NCBI RefSeq assembly: GCF_001815905.1
Contig: NZ_KV823254.1
Span: forward strand, 1-48,407
From: Brevibacterium sp. HMSC07C04
GTDB taxonomy: Bacteria; Actinomycetota; Actinomycetes; Actinomycetales; Brevibacteriaceae
DNA: 48,407 nt
Direction: 5' to 3'
Positions 16,679-24,938 of the stretch are shown here, piece by piece. Below the pieces are notes generated by a model. It saw only the letters and a list, made by a program, of their open reading frames with translations, made no database searches and had not been told where the DNA came from. Position 1 is the stretch's first letter; each line of letters opens with the position of its first letter. The position numbers and the translations under genes were made by a program.

Positions 16679-18640
16679 ATGACTGACCTTTCTTCACCCC
16701 GTCTGCGCGCACCCGAACTCGTGGGGCGGCGTTGGATCAACACCGGCGGCAAAGACCTTTCACTGCAGGATCTGCGCGGCAAAATTGTTCTGCTGGACTT
16801 CTGGACGTTCTGTTGCATCAACTGCCTGCACGTGCTGGATGAACTGCGCGAAATCGAAGAAAAGTACCACGACGAACTCGTGGTCATCGGCGTGCACTCA
16901 CCGAAGTTCGAATTCGAGCGCACCGTGGAAGCCGTCGACCAGGCGGTCGAGCGCTACCAGGTGGAGCACATCGTGCTTGACGACCCCGACCTCGTCACCT
17001 GGCAGGCCTACACCGCCCGGGCATGGCCCACACTGGCGCTCATCGACCCCGAGGGTTACCTGGTGGCGAAGATGTCCGGTGAAGGCCACTCGAAGGGCAT
17101 CACCAGCCTCATCGAAGACCTCGTCGAAGAACACCGCGTCAAGGGCACCCTGCGCTCCGGCGACGACCCTTACGTGGCACCGGAGCCGCGCGAAGGTGAA
17201 CTGTTCTACCCCGGCAAACTCATCCGCCTGGAAACCGCCGGGCACGAAGGCAATATCCTCGTCGGCGATTCCGGCCACCACAGCCTTGTCGAATACGCCC
17301 CTGACGGTGTGACAAAACTGCGCCGCTTCGGGGCCAAAGAACGCGGATTCGCTGGCGGCCCGGCGCTTGCCTCTGCCACCTCGACAGGCGTCTCAACAGA
17401 CGCAGCCAACACTGAAACCGCCCAAGCGCGCTTTTCCGAGCCCGGCGGCATGGCTGAGCTCAGCCCAGAACTGGCCGCCAAAGTCGGCTACCACGTGGTT
17501 GTCGCCGACACCGTCAACCACGCCCTGCGCGGCCTGAACCTGGACACCGGCGAAGTGACAACCGTCGCGGGCACCGGCGAACAGTACATGGTCGGCGCTG
17601 CAGACAACACCGTCGAAGGTCGCAGCACCGAACTGCGCTATAACGGCCCAGCCCGCGGCATCAAGCTGTCCAGCCCGTGGGACGTGCAGTTTGTGCCCGC
17701 AACCGGCGACGTCATCATCGCGATGGCCGGCAATCACACCATCTGGGCGTTCAACCCGGAAAAGGCCACCGTCCGCCTGTTCTCCGGCACCATGAACGAA
17801 GGCCTCACCGATGGCGGACCGGAAGAAGCGTGGTTCGCTCAGACGTCCGGGCTGGCTCTCACTGCCGAAGGCAAGGTGCTTCTCGCAGATTCGGAAACCT
17901 CGGCTCTGCGCAGCCTCGACCCGGCAAACGGCACGGTTGAAACCTATGTGGGCACCGGCCTGTTCGACTTCGGCTTCCAGGACGGACCGTCAGCCGAAGC
18001 CCGCCTGCAGCACCCGCTGGGTGTGGCGGAACTGCCGGACGGCTCGATTGCGATTGCCGACACCTACAACGGCGCCATCCGCCGCTATGACCGCACGAGC
18101 GACGAAGTCTCCACACTCGCCCGTGACCTGCGCGAACCTTCCGACATCCTCGTGGTGACCCCGGAAGACGGCGACCCCTACCTGCTGGTTGCAGAATCTG
18201 CCAACCACTCACTGACCGCCGTGACAATCCCTGCCGAAGCGCTCGAAGTCAATGAAGGCCAAAAACAGACCAAGCGGCCGCCCACGGAAATCGGCACGGG
18301 AGCTATCGACGTTGAAGTCCACTTCACCGTCCCGCAGGGCCAAAAGCTCGACGACCGCTGGGGTGACCCCACCTGGCTGCAGATCTCATCAACCCCACCC
18401 GAGCTCATCGCCGACGGCGCCGGGGGAGCGGAGGGACAGACACGCACCATCACCCTGGCCGAGGGGTACGGCGAAGGCGTTCTGCACGTGACGGCCCGCG
18501 CGGCATCCTGCGACGGCGAACCGGGCGGCGAAATCCCGCTGCACGCCGCCTGCCACCTGTACCAGCAGGACTGGGGTATTCCGCTGGTCATCCGCGAAGG
18601 CGGCCCAAACCGCCTCGACCTGGACCTGCGCGGGGTCTGA
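16679..18640 (+). CDS. thioredoxin-like/NHL-repeat protein
   Basis: About 653 residues. A TlpA/thioredoxin-like domain (about 10-150) has WTFCCINC, with CxxC at Cys46-Cys49. NHL-type six-bladed beta-propeller repeats (about 170-510) follow, with recurring GDSGHHS, ADTVNHALR, DSETSALR and ADTYNGAIR. A C-terminal beta-sandwich-like region ends the protein. There is no signal peptide, so it is probably cytoplasmic. Homologues are widespread in Actinobacteria (and NHLRC2 in animals), with no settled function; redox work on a scaffold is inference. ATGs at 16670 and 16679 are both possible. The domain starts right after MTDLSSPRLRAPEL, so 16679 is preferred. Confidence 0.83.
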   Translation: MTDLSSPRLRAPELVGRRWINTGGKDLSLQDLRGKIVLLDFWTFCCINCLHVLDELREIEEKYHDELVVIGVHSPKFEFERTVEAVDQAVERYQVEHIVLDDPDLVTWQAYTARAWPTLALIDPEGYLVAKMSGEGHSKGITSLIEDLVEEHRVKGTLRSGDDPYVAPEPREGELFYPGKLIRLETAGHEGNILVGDSGHHSLVEYAPDGVTKLRRFGAKERGFAGGPALASATSTGVSTDAANTETAQARFSEPGGMAELSPELAAKVGYHVVVADTVNHALRGLNLDTGEVTTVAGTGEQYMVGAADNTVEGRSTELRYNGPARGIKLSSPWDVQFVPATGDVIIAMAGNHTIWAFNPEKATVRLFSGTMNEGLTDGGPEEAWFAQTSGLALTAEGKVLLADSETSALRSLDPANGTVETYVGTGLFDFGFQDGPSAEARLQHPLGVAELPDGSIAIADTYNGAIRRYDRTSDEVSTLARDLREPSDILVVTPEDGDPYLLVAESANHSLTAVTIPAEALEVNEGQKQTKRPPTEIGTGAIDVEVHFTVPQGQKLDDRWGDPTWLQISSTPPELIADGAGGAEGQTRTITLAEGYGEGVLHVTARAASCDGEPGGEIPLHAACHLYQQDWGIPLVIREGGPNRLDLDLRGV

Positions 18641-18651
18641 ACACACTCCTC

Positions 18652-18709
18652 AATGACGAGGCGCCGCTCAGGTGAGTTAGGAAGCTCGCCTGACCGGCGC
18701 CTCGTCATT
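18652..18709. terminator. bidirectional terminator, GAGGCGCC family
   Basis: AATGACGAGGCGCCG (18652-18666) pairs with CGGCGCCTCGTCATT (18695-18709) over 15 bp. After one mismatch the stem continues for about 9 more pairs. It separates the convergent NHL and abi genes. It is part of the direct repeat copied at 19774. Confidence 0.8.
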
Positions 18710-18749
18710 TCAGGGTTCGATCTGCTCTACCTCTACCTTGCCGTCTTCG
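18655..18749. repeat. left 95-bp direct repeat flanking the abi gene
   Basis: Aligned without gaps to 19774-19868, it matches at 86 of 95 positions by hand count. It includes the terminator hairpin and the last 12 codons plus stop of the gene whose full copy starts at 20857. Confidence 0.92.
18710..18748 (-). pseudogene. orphan 3' end of the 19829-20857 gene
   Basis: On the minus strand this reads EDGKVEVEQIEP and a stop, exactly the C-terminus of the neighbouring gene. The two base differences from the full copy are both synonymous (GAA/GAG). That suggests the fragment came from a related functional allele. It has no start or upstream reading frame. Confidence 0.85.
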
Positions 18750-18759
18750 CAGGGGGCAC

Positions 18760-19662
18760 TCAGAGCCCGTCACGACCGTGATCACGCGGGCTCTGCGGCT
18801 TGGCCAGACCCTGCCAGAATGCAGAATTCCGCCCGTAGTCGGCAACGAGCCTCGGAAGAAGCGGGTCAGCAACTCCGGTTCGGCACGCAATATCGTCGAG
18901 CGAGGCGATCACGTCGAGGACGGACCGGGGTTCGAACTGTCCGGCTACCCGCTTTGCCTTGTTGCGCACGTTGTTCGGGGTCGGCCCGGCATCGAGGACA
19001 GAATGGTGCCACAGGCGGCTGTGGTGCGCACAGCGGTTTCGAAGATAGACCATTGCCCGCACACGGTAGGCGAATCCCGCTTTGGCGATCCCGGTGCTCG
19101 TCGCAACCGCATCGGCAAGTGTGCCTTGGCCGCCGCGTTCGATCACTTTCGACAGGGTGCCGAACGACCAGGCCTCGACGGCTGACCACACAGGCAGTTT
19201 GCTGTAGTCTGCTCGGTCGATGCCGGCCTCCCGATAACGGAGGATATGACGATCCTTGCTCCGATCGATGTCGCGCAAACAGAATTCGACGGTCGATTTG
19301 CGGTCGCCGATCTCGGTGTAGAAGTCCTCGTCGAGATACCGGCCGTAGGCGCCATGATTGTCGGCGATGACGCGGGCAACGTGTGACCGGAGCACAAGCT
19401 CAACGCGGGCGAGAGGAATAACCAGCCGGGCGCGCAGTGCTTCGTCGGCGTCGTAGATTGCCCGAATCTCGTCGAACGAGGAGCCCTGCCGAAAATCATC
19501 GTCACCGAGATGAGGGGCCCTCTGGAAATATCGAGCGTAGCCGGAGAACCGGTAGTAGTTTGTCGCTGCGAGGAATTGGGCGCATTCCGCCTTGTCAGGG
19601 ATAGTGAGGCCTCGGTTGTCTAGAAGGGCGACTTGCTCGTCCCACGACAGCGAAGGTTTCAT
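18760..19662 (-). CDS. Abi_2 (AbiD/AbiF) family abortive-infection HEPN protein
   Basis: 300 residues. The family motif NYYRFSGY (35-42) is followed by RVELVLRSHVARV and, at 208-213, the HEPN ribonuclease motif R-x4-H within YLRNRCAHHSRLWH. Family knowledge: AbiD/AbiF proteins block phage growth, and the HEPN motif implies RNA cleavage once triggered. Related AbiF systems are reported to work with a neighbouring non-coding RNA. An in-frame ATG at 19707 would give 15 more residues lying inside a leader hairpin, so the ATG at 19662 with GGGGTG is preferred. It is the only gene between two 95-bp direct repeats, pointing to horizontal gain. The C-terminal PQSPRDHGRDGL tail may be non-native, created at the insertion joint. 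Confidence 0.87.
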   Translation of the reverse strand: MKPSLSWDEQVALLDNRGLTIPDKAECAQFLAATNYYRFSGYARYFQRAPHLGDDDFRQGSSFDEIRAIYDADEALRARLVIPLARVELVLRSHVARVIADNHGAYGRYLDEDFYTEIGDRKSTVEFCLRDIDRSKDRHILRYREAGIDRADYSKLPVWSAVEAWSFGTLSKVIERGGQGTLADAVATSTGIAKAGFAYRVRAMVYLRNRCAHHSRLWHHSVLDAGPTPNNVRNKAKRVAGQFEPRSVLDVIASLDDIACRTGVADPLLPRLVADYGRNSAFWQGLAKPQSPRDHGRDGL

Positions 19663-19685
19663 GCGGCACCCCAGAAAGATAAAGG

Positions 19686-19724
19686 CCCCTCCCATTTGAG
19701 CTTCCACGAGAGGCTTGGGAGGGG
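19686..19724 (-). promoter_or_regulatory. leader hairpin upstream of abi (attenuator or small-RNA 3' end)
   Basis: A 9-bp stem CCCCTCCCA (19686-19694) pairs with TGGGAGGGG (19716-19724), with a 5-bp inner stem (19699-19703 with 19711-19715). On the minus strand the stem is followed by CCTTTATCTTT, terminator-like, and the abi ATG is 23 nt beyond the stem. It could attenuate abi or end a short separate RNA. Confidence 0.5.
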
Positions 19725-19737
19725 GTCGATCAGTCTC

Positions 19738-19743
19738 AGCATA
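19738..19743 (-). promoter_or_regulatory. candidate -10 of abi / leader RNA
   Basis: TATGCT on the minus strand. Transcription would start near 19731, giving a leader of about 70 nt that contains the hairpin. No clear -35 is visible. Confidence 0.4.
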
Positions 19744-19773
19744 GCAGGATCGTTTGACAAGTCGCCATCTACG

Positions 19774-19825
19774 GACGAGGCGCCACTCGGGTTAGTTCAA
19801 AAGCTCGCCTGAGCGGCGCCTCGTC
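19774..19825 (-). terminator. terminator hairpin of the 19829-20857 gene
   Basis: GACGAGGCGCC (19774-19784) pairs with GGCGCCTCGTC (19815-19825), continued inward after one mismatch. It lies 3 bp beyond the stop codon. The T-tract is weak. Confidence 0.6.
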
Positions 19826-19868
19826 ATTTCAGGGTTCGATCTGTTCTACCTCTACCTTGCCGTCCTCG
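19774..19868. repeat. right 95-bp direct repeat flanking the abi gene
   Basis: This is the copy continuous with the intact gene: it contains that gene's last codons and terminator. 30 consecutive bases in the middle (from CGGCGCCTCGTC) are identical to the left copy. Confidence 0.92.
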
Positions 19869-20857
19869 GTGAGGATGATGCGGGCAGAGATGAGCGCGGT
19901 GACTTCTTCGCTGAAATCGGTTTCGGTGCCGGTGACGGCGTCGCGGTAGTTGCCGGAGACTGTGAACTTCGCTTCGGCTGAGCGCATGAGCAGACCGCCC
20001 GACTGTTGGTCCTGCTGACTGCTGCTGCCAGCACTTTTGCCGTCTGTGTTCTCACCGCTGCTGAGCGAGGCCGACCCGTTCGAACTGGAATCGTTCACAA
20101 GCTCAACATCCGGGGCGGACACAAGTTCCCACTGAACATCGCCGAGGATCGTGTTGTTCGTTTCATAGCCGAAAGTGCAGCCGGTCGGCATGAGCACTTT
20201 CTGCTTTGTGCAGTCTGCAAGCTGTTTGTGCAGCTGAGCCTGAGCCTCTTCGCTCAGCGCTTGGGTGGGCTGAGCCTCGACCGTGACACTGTGCTCTTCA
20301 CCGGGTTCTACGACGTCAACAGTCTCATAGTCGGCCTTCATATATTTCTGGTTGAAGCCGATCCCGTATTGCAGGGGAAAGAGAACCGGAACGGCGTTCG
20401 TGCCGTTTTCCATGGGCTGATTGTTGATGTTGGCAGCCTGCGCCTGGGGACCCCGGACCGACAGCGTGGGCCATTCGTCAACTCGGATTCTCCACTGGCT
20501 GTACAGGCCCCACGAACGCGGAAGCCTTTCGACTGTGAACACCGTGGAGTGCGGACTCGACCCGAGAACATAGTCCGCGCGGACCCTTGCCGTGTTCTTT
20601 TCAGACTCCTCAACCTTCGTTTTGACCTGGGTGGGCACACCCTGAGCGCCGTCAATGACTTCGTCGGTCATGCCGTCAGTGCTCTGCAGATCGGGTCCAA
20701 TGACAAAGCCGCGGGCCCGTGCGCCGTCACCATCGGCCAAAGCGCCAAGATAGCGGCTGACAACAGTCGCGGGGGAGTAGCGGGTCAGATTGAAAACCGG
20801 CACACTCAAGCCCGCCAGAACAAACAGGACGACAGCCGCACTCAACCATCTGCGCAT
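19829..20857 (-). CDS. membrane-anchored secreted protein of unknown function
   Basis: 342 residues. A single N-terminal signal-anchor (about 4-26, WLSAAVVLFVLAGLSVPVF) is followed by an extracytoplasmic part. An early segment SPATVVSRYLGALADGDGARAR resembles the DUF4878/lumazine-like repeats of secreted actinobacterial proteins, but I cannot place it firmly. A Ser/Gln-rich low-complexity patch lies near 255-290. Its ATG is one base after the stop of the upstream ABC-like gene (TGA-T-ATG), so the two are translationally coupled and probably work together. Its 3' end is duplicated 1,119 bp away. Confidence 0.7.
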   Translation of the reverse strand: MRRWLSAAVVLFVLAGLSVPVFNLTRYSPATVVSRYLGALADGDGARARGFVIGPDLQSTDGMTDEVIDGAQGVPTQVKTKVEESEKNTARVRADYVLGSSPHSTVFTVERLPRSWGLYSQWRIRVDEWPTLSVRGPQAQAANINNQPMENGTNAVPVLFPLQYGIGFNQKYMKADYETVDVVEPGEEHSVTVEAQPTQALSEEAQAQLHKQLADCTKQKVLMPTGCTFGYETNNTILGDVQWELVSAPDVELVNDSSSNGSASLSSGENTDGKSAGSSSQQDQQSGGLLMRSAEAKFTVSGNYRDAVTGTETDFSEEVTALISARIILTEDGKVEVEQIEP

Positions 20858-20858
20858 A

Positions 20859-21959
20859 TCATTCCTTTGCGCTCATAACAGCGGTCGGTGCGGCGTCTGA
20901 CACGGGATAGGCGCGCATCTGCGCGGTGTCCACTTCGACCCACAGGCGAGTGCCGGGGCGCACAGCCTCATTCTGCTTGGCGATGTCCGCGCCCAGGTCC
21001 GGGTGGAGAACACCCCACGCCAGCTCGGTGTTCTCAGCAGCTTCGGCGCTGAAGTCGAACAGGTCGCACTGCAGAGCCAGCCCCACCTCGGTATCGGATG
21101 GAGAAAGCGTGATCTGCACTTTCGAATCCTTGTCGTGCAGACCTACGACGAGGGCTTCGAAAACAGCCTCGCCGTCGAAAATCGGTGAGAATTCGTCAAA
21201 GGACAGACGGACAGCGCCGGTGGGAATCGTGACGAACACCTTGCCGTCCAGTTCCGTTTTGGCGCGAACCTGCGAATGCCCAATGGAAAGCCAACCGCGC
21301 CTGGCCAAACCGGAGAACACATTCACCCCGGCGAGATCCGCGGCCAGGTTAGAGCGCGGAGTGCGAAGCTGCTGGCCGAAATTACCGGCATCAGCAACCT
21401 GATCAAGTTCCAAAACGACTGTTCGGCCGCCGATGATTCCCGCATCGACGGCCGAGTCGAGAGCAAAAACAGCCCCCAGTTCGAAGTGATCCAGTGCGTC
21501 CAGCAGTCTTCCTCGTATACCTGCTCGGGCACGTGTGGGGATCCCTTCGAACGGCCGGTCTAAGACCAGCCAGGGGCTGTTCCGCGTAAGTGCGGCTGCG
21601 ATCGTGACAGCTAAGCGCAGTCGACCGCGGTCCGCGGGGTCGAGTTCCTCTGCCCGCCGCCCGTCGACGGTGATGCCGAAGAAGCGGGCTGCCGTATGCA
21701 CATGCTCAAACCCTGACCGGGCAGCCGCACGGCTGTAGGTCAGGGCGCGAAGCTGGTGCTTGGCATAGCGGATGAGGCTGTCTGACGCTGTGGCTTCCCC
21801 CGCCATAGCGCAGACCTCAGTTTTGGTGCAGACGGCCCGAAGGGCAGTCCCCACGTCCTCGCTTTGCCCCATTATGACGAGGCGCTCCGAGGTGCCGATC
21901 GGGCCGTCTGTCAGTGGTGTTCCCGAGAACACGACATCGCTGAGGTCAAGTTCAGTCAT
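20859..21959 (-). CDS. degenerate ABC-ATPase-like protein with TOBE-like C-terminus
   Basis: 366 residues. The layout is that of a molybdate/sugar-type ABC ATPase, but the catalytic motifs are broken. The Walker A position reads MGQSEDVGTAL with no Lys. The signature LSGGQ is replaced by DPADRGRLRLA. Walker B is WLVLDRPFEG, with Arg instead of the catalytic Glu. Residues about 230-360 look like a TOBE-type beta domain. It is probably unable to hydrolyse ATP and so may be regulatory or structural. It is leaderless (TATCTT 6 nt before the ATG) and coupled to the membrane-anchored protein downstream. No permease is adjacent. Confidence 0.65.
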   Translation of the reverse strand: MTELDLSDVVFSGTPLTDGPIGTSERLVIMGQSEDVGTALRAVCTKTEVCAMAGEATASDSLIRYAKHQLRALTYSRAAARSGFEHVHTAARFFGITVDGRRAEELDPADRGRLRLAVTIAAALTRNSPWLVLDRPFEGIPTRARAGIRGRLLDALDHFELGAVFALDSAVDAGIIGGRTVVLELDQVADAGNFGQQLRTPRSNLAADLAGVNVFSGLARRGWLSIGHSQVRAKTELDGKVFVTIPTGAVRLSFDEFSPIFDGEAVFEALVVGLHDKDSKVQITLSPSDTEVGLALQCDLFDFSAEAAENTELAWGVLHPDLGADIAKQNEAVRPGTRLWVEVDTAQMRAYPVSDAAPTAVMSAKE

Positions 21960-21971
21960 GTACTCAAGATA
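21960..21971 (-). promoter_or_regulatory. -10 box of a leaderless promoter (ABC-like gene)
   Basis: On the minus strand TATCTT-GAGTAC-ATG. It sits in the 21-bp gap after the wall-protein stop, giving the two-gene unit its own promoter. Confidence 0.6.
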
Positions 21972-21980
21972 CCGCTGTTT

Positions 21981-24152
21981 TCAGACGCCGCTCACCTTGC
22001 GTCGGGTCACGACGATCGATGCTGCACCGACTACAACGAGTCCAGCACCGAGCGCAAGTCCGGTGAGATCCCCGCCGGTGCGCGGCATCTGCGAACCTGA
22101 CTGCTCCTGGGACTGTGCGTAGTCGTCACCGGGAGTGGTGTTGGGAAGTTCGCGGCCCTGCTGCGAACCCGAGGTGTCTGCCTGGCCCCAGTCGACCGCT
22201 GCAGTCTGATCGGACTGGTCAGCCTGGTCGGTCTGTTCGGCTTCCGGCACGGTGTCCTCTGCCTGGGCGTCTTCTGCCGGCTTCTGTTCCGCGTCGCCTT
22301 CAGCCGCCGGCTTTTGAGCTTCCGGTGCCGCTGGCGTCTTGTTCATGCCCTCGGCTTCGGAGGGTGTGGCCGGAGTCGGGGCTGCGGAGGGTGTGGTCTT
22401 CTCAGCGGCAGCCTGCTTGTCCTGCTGCTGCGCTTCCTTCTGTGCCGGAGCATTCTTCTGCTCCGGGGTCTCCTTTGTGGGTGCCGGTGCAGATCGTGTG
22501 GCGTAGACCGTGAACTTGTCAGAAGCAACCTGTGCCTTGTCCTCAATCCCGACGCCGGACTTCTTGTCCTTAGCCAGTTTCGTAGTCTCGGCCCAGTTCA
22601 GCTGCTTGCCGGACTCGGCTTTGGCCGCTTCAGGCGTGTCAGGCTTGGCCGTGCTGGTTTCAGACTTCTTGGCCACGCCATCCTTCTTTGCAGCCTCGGC
22701 GGTCGATGACGGCGTGCTGGACGGGGTTGCCGTTGCGCTCACGGTGGGCGCCTCAGAAGGCTTGGTCTTGCTGGCCTCAGATGCCTTGTCGGCGTTCTTG
22801 CTGTCGGCCTTGTCACCAGCCTGTTCGGTCACGACGGCCTTCTTGCCTTCGACGGTCACCTTGTAGGTGCCCGCGGCGGCCTTCTCTGAAGCGTAGATCC
22901 ACACCGAGGCATTGCCTGCCGCATCCGTCTTGGCCTGAAGCTCAAACGGCTTCGAAGCCCCGGGTTCCTGCACCTTGAAGGTGTATGTGGCGCCGGGCAG
23001 ACCGTTCTTCAGGGTCAGGGCTGCACCCTTGCCAGCCTTGGCAAATTCAGCTGACTTCTTCTGAGCGGCGTCCTTCTGCTTCTTCGAAGCGCTGCCGGGC
23101 ACCTTGACTTGGGCGATTTCTTCCTTGGTCAGGGCAAAGTCAGAGTCCTTGATGCGCTTAGAGCTGAACGACACGGTCGAAGTGGGCAGCTGTTCCTGAG
23201 TGACCTTCGGAGTGCTGTCTTCGGCCTTCTTGTCGTCGGACTTGTCTGCCTCAGCCTTGTCGTCCTTCTTGTCGTCTGCCTTTTCGGCAGGCTTCGAGGA
23301 CTCGCTGGAAGTCGAGCTTTCACTGGGTTTAGGCGACGGGGAAGCCGAGGGCGTCTCGGACGGAGTGGGCTGTGCCGACTTGGTGCTTTCGCTGGGAGTC
23401 GGGGAAGGCGTTTCGCTCGGCTGTGCCGACTTGCTCGTCGGGCTGGGGGTCGGCGAAGGAGTCTCAGACGGCGTCGGCTGCGAGGACGGGCTGGCCGACT
23501 TCGTCTCAGCCTTGTCGCCAGCCGGAGTCGAGGGGGATTCGCTCGGCTGGGCCTGGCTGGCCTTCGCTGCCTCGGCGGTCTTTTCGCCGCCTTGACCCGC
23601 GGGGGCCTTCGATGCGCCTGCCGGCTTTGCCGAGCCCTCCGGCTGCGGCTTCTGGTCAGACTCTGCAGGCTTGTCGGCTTTGTCCGCGGCCTTGCTGCCG
23701 ACGGTGAACGCAGCCAGTTCGGTGGCTTCGTTCGTCTTCACGTCCGTGAGGAACAGGCGGTAGCTGCCTTCGGGCACCTTCGAATCCTTCTCGGTCGAGA
23801 AGAAGTAGGAGCCCTTAACCACACCGGCTTTCGAAACCGCCAGCTGGGTGTCAGGGGTGTAGGAGATTCCGTCGGTGCCGATGACCGTGACGGTTGCCTT
23901 GTCTCCGGGGGTGAAGCCCGTACCGGTGAACTTCAGACCCTGTTTGCTGTCGGCGATCTGCTCGGCAGGAATCGAACTCTGCGCGAGTGAGACGCTGACC
24001 TGGCCGGTTTGAGAGTCAGATGACGGAGTGGAGTTCTGGCCGGTTGATGTATCCGGGGCCTGATCCCCGGGAGCGGCAAAAGCGGGAACGGCTGCAAAGC
24101 CTGTAACCGCGGCCACTGCGGGGGCAAGAACAAGACTGGGAAGAGTCTTCAC
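21981..24152 (-). CDS. large wall-anchored protein with MPRTG sorting signal
   Basis: 723 residues. A signal peptide (1-26, ending AFAA) is followed by a beta-rich domain (about 45-150) with TGTGFTPGDKATVTV. A long Ala/Lys/Ser/Pro/Thr low-complexity region (about 150-310) has SPTPSET-type runs. A second beta domain (about 320-455) with GLPGATYTFKVQEPG follows, then another disordered segment. The sorting signal is MPRTG, then GLALGAGLVVVGAASIVV and a TRRK tail. MPRTG is a variant of LPXTG. GTG start with GAAAGG 6 nt upstream. It is probably displayed on the cell surface; ligand unknown. Confidence 0.82.
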   Translation of the reverse strand: MKTLPSLVLAPAVAAVTGFAAVPAFAAPGDQAPDTSTGQNSTPSSDSQTGQVSVSLAQSSIPAEQIADSKQGLKFTGTGFTPGDKATVTVIGTDGISYTPDTQLAVSKAGVVKGSYFFSTEKDSKVPEGSYRLFLTDVKTNEATELAAFTVGSKAADKADKPAESDQKPQPEGSAKPAGASKAPAGQGGEKTAEAAKASQAQPSESPSTPAGDKAETKSASPSSQPTPSETPSPTPSPTSKSAQPSETPSPTPSESTKSAQPTPSETPSASPSPKPSESSTSSESSKPAEKADDKKDDKAEADKSDDKKAEDSTPKVTQEQLPTSTVSFSSKRIKDSDFALTKEEIAQVKVPGSASKKQKDAAQKKSAEFAKAGKGAALTLKNGLPGATYTFKVQEPGASKPFELQAKTDAAGNASVWIYASEKAAAGTYKVTVEGKKAVVTEQAGDKADSKNADKASEASKTKPSEAPTVSATATPSSTPSSTAEAAKKDGVAKKSETSTAKPDTPEAAKAESGKQLNWAETTKLAKDKKSGVGIEDKAQVASDKFTVYATRSAPAPTKETPEQKNAPAQKEAQQQDKQAAAEKTTPSAAPTPATPSEAEGMNKTPAAPEAQKPAAEGDAEQKPAEDAQAEDTVPEAEQTDQADQSDQTAAVDWGQADTSGSQQGRELPNTTPGDDYAQSQEQSGSQMPRTGGDLTGLALGAGLVVVGAASIVVTRRKVSGV

Positions 24153-24326
24153 AGTTAGCCTTTCGGTTGTGTTGTGAACACACCCAACAAGGCGACGACA
24201 CCTACCCGCCCAACGAGGTTGAAAGGGGAAGGCACCATCGGTGCGGGGTGTAGGTCAGGTTCAACTGTAAACGATTTTTGCCCCGATGTTAAGAATCTGC
24301 TCAATGCGCGTGGTATAAGGCCGATG

Positions 24327-24338
24327 TAGCCTGGTGAC
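24327..24338 (+). promoter_or_regulatory. -10 box of a leaderless promoter (dcd)
   Basis: TAGCCT-GGTGAC-GTG: the hexamer ends 6 nt before the GTG start and no Shine-Dalgarno is present. Confidence 0.6.
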
Positions 24339-24938
24339 GTGAGTCTCCTATCTGATGGCGAAATCCGGGCCGAACTTGCCGAAGGCCGCATCCGCTTGGA
24401 CCCGCTGGATGAAAGTCTGGTTCAGCCGGCTTCCGTCGACGTGTGCTTGGATCGCAGCTTCCGGCTGTTCGACAACCACAAGTACTCGGTCATCGACCCA
24501 TCCCAGGAACAGCCCGAACTGACCCGCCTGGTGGAGACCCACGGCAATGAGCCCTTTGTGCTGCACCCCGGTGAGTTTGTGCTCGCCTCGACCCTGGAAG
24601 TCGTGACCCTGCCAACCGACATCGCGGCCCGCCTGGAAGGCAAGTCGAGCCTCGGCCGCCTGGGGCTGCTCACCCACTCCACCGCAGGCTTCATCGACCC
24701 CGGGTTCTCTGGCCACGTGACCCTCGAACTGTCGAACGTCGCCACTTTGCCCATCACCCTGTGGCCGGGCATGAAGATCGGCCAGCTGTGCTTCTTCCGT
24801 CTGGGCGCGCAGGCTCAGCGCCCCTACGGAGCCGACCCGGCAACCGCGAACCGCTACATGGGACAGCGCGGCCCCACGGCTTCGCGGTCCTTTGAGAACT
24901 TCTACCGCGCACCTATGAACCAGGAGGACCCACGCTGA
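24339..24938 (+). CDS. dcd: bifunctional dCTP deaminase/dUTP diphosphatase
   Basis: 199 residues. KSSLGRLGL (102-110) and [19 protein letters not shown] with catalytic Glu130 match the Mycobacterium tuberculosis bifunctional enzyme. That enzyme deaminates dCTP and then hydrolyses dUTP to dUMP for thymidylate synthesis while keeping dUTP low. It forms homotrimers in the cytoplasm. The GTG at 24339 appears leaderless. Its stop overlaps the start of the next gene by one base (TGATG), so the two are cotranscribed. Confidence 0.93.
   Translation: MSLLSDGEIRAELAEGRIRLDPLDESLVQPASVDVCLDRSFRLFDNHKYSVIDPSQEQPELTRLVETHGNEPFVLHPGEFVLASTLEVVTLPTDIAARLEGKSSLGRLGLLTHSTAGFIDPGFSGHVTLELSNVATLPITLWPGMKIGQLCFFRLGAQAQRPYGADPATANRYMGQRGPTASRSFENFYRAPMNQEDPR

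Noticed and set aside
18655..19868. Insertion sequence or prophage remnant
   Set aside because: No transposase, integrase or terminal inverted repeats; only direct repeats that duplicate host sequence.
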